Shown here in pieces: positions 59,291-64,000 of a stretch of DNA of 64,000 bases (the stretch's first letter is position 1; every line of letters begins with the position of its first letter). This DNA comes from Hymenobacter negativus (GTDB lineage: Bacteria > Bacteroidota > Bacteroidia > Cytophagales > Hymenobacteraceae). The notes under the pieces were generated by a model that saw only the letters and a list, made by a program, of their open reading frames with translations, was not told the DNA's origin and searched no databases. A program made the translations under genes and the position numbers. The DNA is taken from assembly GCF_016056375.1 (NCBI RefSeq), contig NZ_JAEDAE010000004.1, forward strand, positions 62,001 to 126,000, given 5' to 3'.

Positions 59291-60739
59291 ATGCGCATGA
59301 CACTTTCTGTTCGCTACCTGGTAGCGCCCTTGCTGGGTGCTCTCCTGTTCGCCAGTTGTTCGAAATCGGAGCTAACGCCGGAGGCCCCGGTCGCAGCTAC
59401 GGCGTTGCAAAATGTATCGGCGCCGGGCTTTCCCGAAGGGTTTGAAACGGGCACCAAAACGGCTTACACCACGGGCAGTGTCACGCTGAGCTCGGGCTCT
59501 TGGACGCTGAACGATGCCCTCATCGGCAACACCACGGCCGACGCCAAAACCGGCAGCTGGTCGACCCGGGTGCGCAACAGCGGCTCGCTGAGCATGAACT
59601 TCGACCTGACCGGCGGGGCCGGCGTGGTCACGGTGGCGCACGCCCTGTACGGCACCGATGCCAGCGGCACTTGGGAGCTATGGGCCAGCGCCAACAGCGG
59701 TAGCAGCTACGCCAAAATGGGCAGCACTATCACCACGAGCAGCACCACGCTGAGCACGGCTTCCTTCACGGTGAACATCGCCGGCAACGTGCGCCTGCAG
59801 GTGCGCAAAACCGACGGCAGCACCAACCGCCTGAACTTTGATAACATCACGGTGGAAAGCTACGGCACCGGGGGTGGCGGTGGCGGCACGGGCACCGGCG
59901 GCAAGAAATTCCTCTTCGATGCCAGCCACGCCGAGTTGGCCGGCAACGCCGACTGGGCCCTGGACGTGGACAGCGGCATAACGCCACGCTACCCCACCCC
60001 GGCCGCGTCGGGCATCACGGCCAGCACTTCAGAAACATATTGGACGGCCGCCCTCTCCTCATGGGGCGTGGCGCTGGTGAAGCTGGGCAACTCGGTGGAA
60101 AACCTGCCCTCGGGTACGGCCATCACCTACGGCAACACCTCGAACCCTCAGGATTTGGCGAATTACAACGTGTTCGTGGTTGATGAGCCGAACACGCTGT
60201 TCACGACTTCGGAAAAAACGGCCATTGTCAACTTCGTGAAAAACGGCGGCGGTTTGTTCATGATATCGGACCACAACATCTCTGACCGCAACAACGACGG
60301 CTACGATTCGCCCGCCATCTGGAATGACTTGATGACCAATAACTCGGTGCAGGCCAACCCCTTCGGCTACAGCATCAACCTCACCAACATCTCGGAAACC
60401 ACCAGCAACGTGCTGGCCAGCAGCACCAACACCATCCTGAACGGCTCGCAGGGCGCCGTGACGCAACTGAAGTTCTCGAACGGTGCGACGATGACCAAGA
60501 CCTCGGGCTCGGCCGCCACGCCGCTGATTTGGCAGGGCAGCGCTTCGCAGGGCAATACCAACATCATGTGCCTGAGCAGTACCTACGGCACGGGCCGCGT
60601 GGTGTGCATTACCGACTCGTCGCCGGCCGACGACGGCACCGGCAGCGCCGGCAACACCGTGTACCCCGGCTGGACGGAGCTGGCAAGCCACGCCAAGCTG
60701 CACATGAACGCCTCGCTCTGGCTCGCTAAGCAGCAGTAA
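59291..60739 (+). CDS. Surface lipoprotein: carbohydrate-binding-like domain plus GATase/ThuA-like domain
   Basis: The product has 482 residues from ATG 59291 (59297 is two codons on). The lipobox is LLGALLFASC. Residues ~45-200 form a beta-sandwich (GFPEGFETGTKTAYTTGSV, SWTLNDALIG, RVRNSGSLSMNFDL, LQVRKTDGSTNRLNFDNITV) often found in Bacteroidota secreted nucleases. A Gly-rich linker leads to a ~260-residue domain (KKFLFDASHAELAGNADWAL, YNVFVVDEPNTLFTTSEKTA, NGGGLFMISDHNISDRNNDG) that looks like a ThuA/class-I glutamine amidotransferase-like fold. The role is unknown. Confidence 0.8.
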   Translation: MRMTLSVRYLVAPLLGALLFASCSKSELTPEAPVAATALQNVSAPGFPEGFETGTKTAYTTGSVTLSSGSWTLNDALIGNTTADAKTGSWSTRVRNSGSLSMNFDLTGGAGVVTVAHALYGTDASGTWELWASANSGSSYAKMGSTITTSSTTLSTASFTVNIAGNVRLQVRKTDGSTNRLNFDNITVESYGTGGGGGGTGTGGKKFLFDASHAELAGNADWALDVDSGITPRYPTPAASGITASTSETYWTAALSSWGVALVKLGNSVENLPSGTAITYGNTSNPQDLANYNVFVVDEPNTLFTTSEKTAIVNFVKNGGGLFMISDHNISDRNNDGYDSPAIWNDLMTNNSVQANPFGYSINLTNISETTSNVLASSTNTILNGSQGAVTQLKFSNGATMTKTSGSAATPLIWQGSASQGNTNIMCLSSTYGTGRVVCITDSSPADDGTGSAGNTVYPGWTELASHAKLHMNASLWLAKQQ

Positions 60740-60765
60740 GCTCTTTCGCTGAAGCGAATAGTGAA

Positions 60766-60798
60766 GGCCCGCTCCCAGGTTTGGGGGCGGGCTTTTTT
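60766..60798 (+). terminator. Rho-independent terminator
   Basis: GCCCGCTCCC pairs with GGGGGCGGGC (one mismatch), followed by six T, after the lipoprotein gene. Confidence 0.8.
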
Positions 60799-60873
60799 GT
60801 AGGCTTGATATGAACGAAAAATATATTCTAAAAGTGGAAACGGTTGCGCACGAAGCGCCTTCCGGGAAAGCTG

Positions 60874-60881
60874 TACTTTTG
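60874..60881 (+). promoter_or_regulatory. -7 box of the GH13 gene
   Basis: TACTTTTG, an exact TAnnTTTG box, 31 bases before the ATG at 60913. The nearest upstream TTG is 27 bases away, longer than usual. Confidence 0.45.
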
Positions 60882-60912
60882 GCCTTAACGTTATTCTTAC
60901 GCCCTTTTTGCC

Positions 60913-62805
60913 ATGAAATTCCCACAATATTTGCTGCTTGCCACCGGGCTGCTAATGCCGCTGCTCTCGCCGGCCGCAACCGGTGCTGCCGGCCCCGCTG
61001 CCACTCCCCGCGCCACCGCGAAGGCCGCCCCCGGCGTGCGCATCGACCCGACTTACTGGTGGGTGGGCATGAAAAATCCCAAGCTGCAGCTGCTGGTGAA
61101 TGCGCCCGGCATTGCGAGCAGTACGGCCAGCCTAGTCGCTTACCCCGGCGTGACGCTAGACAGCCAGCAGAAGCTGGAAAGTCCTAATTACCTCGTCGTC
61201 AACCTCTCCATTGGCCCCGAGGCCAAGCCGGGCCAGCTGAAACTCAATTTTAAAGGCGGCAAGAACCTGACGTACAGCTACGAGCTGCGCACCCGCAACA
61301 CCGACCCGCAGCGCACGCAAGGCCTCACGCAGGCTGATTTCATCTACATGCTGATGCCGGACCGTTTCTCGAACGGCGACTCGAAGAACGACGTGGTGAA
61401 GGGCACCCGCGTGAATCACATTGCCCGCGACTCGATGTACGCGCGTCACGGCGGCGACCTCAAGGGCATTCAGAACCATTTCGATTACTTCAAGAAGCTG
61501 GGCGCCACGGCCATCTGGCCCACGCCCATCATCGAAAACGACATGCCGAAGGCCAGCTACCACGGCTACGCGGTGACGGACTGCTACAAAATCGACCCGC
61601 GCTACGGCACCAACGCCGAGTACCAGCAGTTCGTGAAAGCCGCACACGCCGACGGCCTGAAAGTGGTGCAGGACATCGTGCTCAACCACTGGGGCAGCTA
61701 CCACCATTTGTTCCTCGACAAGCCCGCGGCCGACTGGTTCCACGCCTTCCCCAAGTTCACGCGCAGCAATTACAACGCTTTTGCGCTGAACGACCCCTAC
61801 GGCTCGAAGCGCGACTACACGCTGTTCAACGACGGCTGGTTTGATACTTCGATGCCCGACGTGAACCAGGGCAACCCGCTGGTGGCCACGTACATTATTC
61901 AGAACTTTCTGTGGTGGGTAGAAGCCACGGGCATTGACGGCTACCGCATTGATACGTACCCTTATTCGGAGCCGAAGTTCCTGATGCAGTTTGGTCAGGC
62001 AACGATGGAAGAATACCCCAAACTGGCGCAGTTTGCCGAAGCCTGGGAGGGCACCGAGGCCGAGCAGGCCTTCTTCGCCCAGAACATTCTGCCGCCGGTG
62101 AACGGCTTTAAATCGAACATGCCGGGTCTGCTGGACTTCCAGATTTGCTTCGCGATTTCGGACGCATTGAAAACCGAAAACGGCGACCTGAGCAAGCTCT
62201 ACCACGCCCTGCAGGCCGACTGGCTGTACGTGGACGCCACCCGCAACGTGCCCTTCCTCGACAACCACGACATGAGCCGCTTCTACTCGGTAATTGGCGA
62301 GGATTTCAACAAGTTCAAAACCGGCATTGCCTGGCTGCTCACCTTGCGCGGCACGCCCCAGCTCTACTATGGCACCGAGGTGCTGATGAAGAACTTCTCG
62401 AACCCCGACGGCAAGGTGCGCGAGGATTTCCCCGGCGGCTGGGCCGGCGACAAAACCAACTACTTCACCACGCGCCCGAGCGGCCAAGCCGGCGAGGCCT
62501 TCGACTACGTGAGCAAGCTGGCGAATTATCGCAAGACGCATCCGGTTTTGAGTTCGGGTAAATTGATGCAGTTTATCCCGCAGGATGGCGTGTACACGTA
62601 CTTCCGCTACAACGACGCGGGCGAGTGCGTGATGATTATCGCCAACAACACGAAGGACGAAAAGAAAGTGGACGGCACCCGCTTCGCCGAGCGTACCGAC
62701 GGTTTTTCGTCGGGCGTGGAAGTGGTGAGCGGCGCCACCATCAGCGACCTGAAAACGCTGACCGTGCCCGCCCACACGGCCTGGGTAGTGGAACTGCGCA
62801 AATAA
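60913..62805 (+). CDS. GH13 alpha-amylase family enzyme, cyclomaltodextrinase/SusA-like
   Basis: The product has 630 residues. The signal peptide is QYLLLATGLLMPLLSPAA. A small N-terminal beta domain (~40-130) typical of cyclomaltodextrinases is followed by the GH13 barrel: FIYMLMPDRFSNGDSKND, WPTPIIENDM, VVQDIVLNHWG, GIDGYRIDTYPYSEP (nucleophile Asp), AQFAEAWEG (acid/base Glu) and FLDNHDMSRF (third Asp). A C-terminal beta domain ends VPAHTAWVVELRK. It hydrolyses alpha-1,4-glucans or cyclodextrins in the periplasm or at the surface. It fits with the phosphorylase-like gene and the second GH13 gene nearby. Confidence 0.95.
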   Translation: MKFPQYLLLATGLLMPLLSPAATGAAGPAATPRATAKAAPGVRIDPTYWWVGMKNPKLQLLVNAPGIASSTASLVAYPGVTLDSQQKLESPNYLVVNLSIGPEAKPGQLKLNFKGGKNLTYSYELRTRNTDPQRTQGLTQADFIYMLMPDRFSNGDSKNDVVKGTRVNHIARDSMYARHGGDLKGIQNHFDYFKKLGATAIWPTPIIENDMPKASYHGYAVTDCYKIDPRYGTNAEYQQFVKAAHADGLKVVQDIVLNHWGSYHHLFLDKPAADWFHAFPKFTRSNYNAFALNDPYGSKRDYTLFNDGWFDTSMPDVNQGNPLVATYIIQNFLWWVEATGIDGYRIDTYPYSEPKFLMQFGQATMEEYPKLAQFAEAWEGTEAEQAFFAQNILPPVNGFKSNMPGLLDFQICFAISDALKTENGDLSKLYHALQADWLYVDATRNVPFLDNHDMSRFYSVIGEDFNKFKTGIAWLLTLRGTPQLYYGTEVLMKNFSNPDGKVREDFPGGWAGDKTNYFTTRPSGQAGEAFDYVSKLANYRKTHPVLSSGKLMQFIPQDGVYTYFRYNDAGECVMIIANNTKDEKKVDGTRFAERTDGFSSGVEVVSGATISDLKTLTVPAHTAWVVELRK

Positions 62806-62880
62806 TCCGGCGGTTCGGTTAAACTGTTCCGCTTGCTGCCCCGGCAGATTTTCTTTCATTGTTGCTAACCCCGTGCGCCC

Positions 62881-63588
62881 ATGACCGACCTTACCGACCA
62901 AGTTGCCATCGTCACGGGTGCGAGCCGTGGCATTGGAAAAGCCATTGCCCTGCTGCTGGCGCTGCAAGGAGCCAAAGTAGTGGCAGTGGCCCGCAGCGAA
63001 GACGAACTCCTGGACCTGGGCCAGAAGACCCAGGGCCTGTGCATCGTGGCCGACGTTTCGGACGAGCAGGATTCGCAGGACATCATCAACGAAACGCTGC
63101 GCCGCTACGGCCGCCTCGACATTCTGGTGTGCAACGCCGGCGTGGGCTCATTCAATGAGCTGGAGCAGTTCGATGCCGCCGAATGGGACCGGATTTTCGA
63201 TACCAACGTGAAGGGCACTTTCCTGCTCTGCAAGGCTTCCGTGCCGCATTTCAAGGCCCAGAAGCGCGGGCACATCGTGGGCATTACCTCCGATGTAGCC
63301 AAGCGCACCTTCGCCCACGGCACGGCCTACGGGGCCAGCAAATTTGCCCAGGATGCCGTGCTGGCCAGCCTGCGCAAGGAAGTGCGCCCGCACGGCATCA
63401 AAGTCAGCACCATTTATCCGGGTCTGGTCGATACCTACTTCAACGATACCACGCCCGGCAGCGCGGAGAATGAGAAAACTCACCTCCGCCCTGCCGATAT
63501 CGCCCAAGCCGTGCGGTATGTGCTGGAGGCCCCCACGCATGTGGTGGTGGATGAACTCATGCTGCACCCCCTCACGCAGGAGTGGTAG
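62881..63588 (+). CDS. SDR family oxidoreductase
   Basis: The product has 235 residues. AIVTGASRGIGKAIALLLAL is the cofactor motif. LDILVCNAGVGS follows, then VGITSDVAKRTFAHG (Ser) and YGASKFAQDAV (Tyr-Lys), and TIYPGLVDTYFN. It is a cytoplasmic NAD(P)-dependent reductase; the substrate is unknown. It lies between two GH13 genes, 75 bases from the first. Confidence 0.93.
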   Translation: MTDLTDQVAIVTGASRGIGKAIALLLALQGAKVVAVARSEDELLDLGQKTQGLCIVADVSDEQDSQDIINETLRRYGRLDILVCNAGVGSFNELEQFDAAEWDRIFDTNVKGTFLLCKASVPHFKAQKRGHIVGITSDVAKRTFAHGTAYGASKFAQDAVLASLRKEVRPHGIKVSTIYPGLVDTYFNDTTPGSAENEKTHLRPADIAQAVRYVLEAPTHVVVDELMLHPLTQEW

Positions 63589-63687
63589 AACGTGCCTGAA
63601 TGACCAAGTGAATTATTTATGCCCATTACCGTGCCCTTCACTCAGTCATTCAGCCACTCAGTCACTCGTTAACTATCTTGCCGCATC

Positions 63688-64000
63688 ATGAAAAAACTGT
63701 TGCTGGCCGGCGGCCTTCTCTCTTTGGCTGCTTTCTCGTTGCCCAACCCGCCCGTGGACAAAAAACACCCCAAAGCCACCGACCCGAACACCACTGCTGA
63801 GGTTCCGAAGGATAATAAGCTCGTCATTTACCAATTGATGACGCGCCTGTTCGGCAACAAAGTGGCCCTGAATAAGCCCTACGGCACCATCACGGAGAAC
63901 GGCTGCGGCAAATTCAATGACATTACTGATAAGGCGCTTGATGAAATCAAGGGCATGGGCGTGAGCCACGTGTGGTACACTGGCGTGATTGAGCACGCCA
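63688..64000 (+). CDS. GH13 alpha-amylase family protein, N-terminal part
   Basis: The first 104 codons only; the gene runs past the end of the window. The signal peptide is LLLAGGLLSLAAFSLP. KLVIYQLMTRLFGN, then FNDITDKALDEIKGMGVSHVWYTGVIEHA, is the usual opening of a GH13 barrel. Catalytic residues lie beyond the window. It is the second alpha-glucan hydrolase of this region. A TATCTTGC (63674-63681) just before the ATG resembles a weak -7 box. Confidence 0.9.
   Translation, partial: MKKLLLAGGLLSLAAFSLPNPPVDKKHPKATDPNTTAEVPKDNKLVIYQLMTRLFGNKVALNKPYGTITENGCGKFNDITDKALDEIKGMGVSHVWYTGVIEHA

Overview
The window looks like a chromosomal segment of a GC-rich Bacteroidota of the Hymenobacter type. 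This is an inference from four things: high GC, Bacteroidota promoter boxes of the TAnnTTTG form, type IX secretion (T9SS) C-terminal sorting domains, and family content. There is no rRNA, CRISPR array, integrase or transposase. About 64 protein genes, one broken gene and one odd tRNA-like RNA are supported, along with several families of palindromic repeats.

Layout. 0-2.1 kb: two tandem T9SS-sorted surface proteins. 2.3-6.9 kb: a minus-strand aromatic amino acid unit (pheA, aminotransferase, tyrA, DAHP synthase/chorismate mutase) preceded by two successive Phe/Tyr-rich leader peptides, each followed by an attenuator. 7.1-13.1 kb: OYE-family reductase, DinB-like protein, lysA, pirin and an exported Gfo/Idh/MocA oxidoreductase. 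13.3-28.5 kb: two paralogous secreted nucleases enclosing a pentapeptide protein, a LacI-type regulator, an MFS exporter, three GNAT acetyltransferases, a HAD hydrolase, a creatininase-like amidase, a TPM-domain protein and a YhcH protein. 28.5-35 kb: small secreted paralogs, a berberine-bridge-type oxidase, lipoproteins, a frameshifted gene, an SDR and an AraC regulator.

35.2-43.8 kb: a class-II tRNA-like gene with a Gly anticodon, an AT-rich OLD-family nuclease gene (probably acquired), nrdA, a membrane protein, YceI, nrdB with an inverted pair of consensus DnaA boxes upstream, then rplU-rpmA. 43.8-53.9 kb: tandem outer-membrane proteins, a hemW operon, a BamA/TamA-like porin, an Hsp20-like protein, a VF530-type protein, a GH25 lysozyme and RlpA. 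54-64 kb: an alpha/beta hydrolase whose nucleophile Ser reads Gly, a YedK-type peptidase, and alpha-glucan genes (a phosphorylase-like enzyme lacking the usual PLP lysine, a GH13 cyclomaltodextrinase-like enzyme, and a second GH13 running off the end).

The most notable points are the tandem attenuator, the tRNA-like gene with an unpaired canonical acceptor stem, the DnaA-box pair at nrdB, and the way palindromic repeats abut or enter the 3' ends of many genes, sometimes supplying the stop codon or C-terminal residues.
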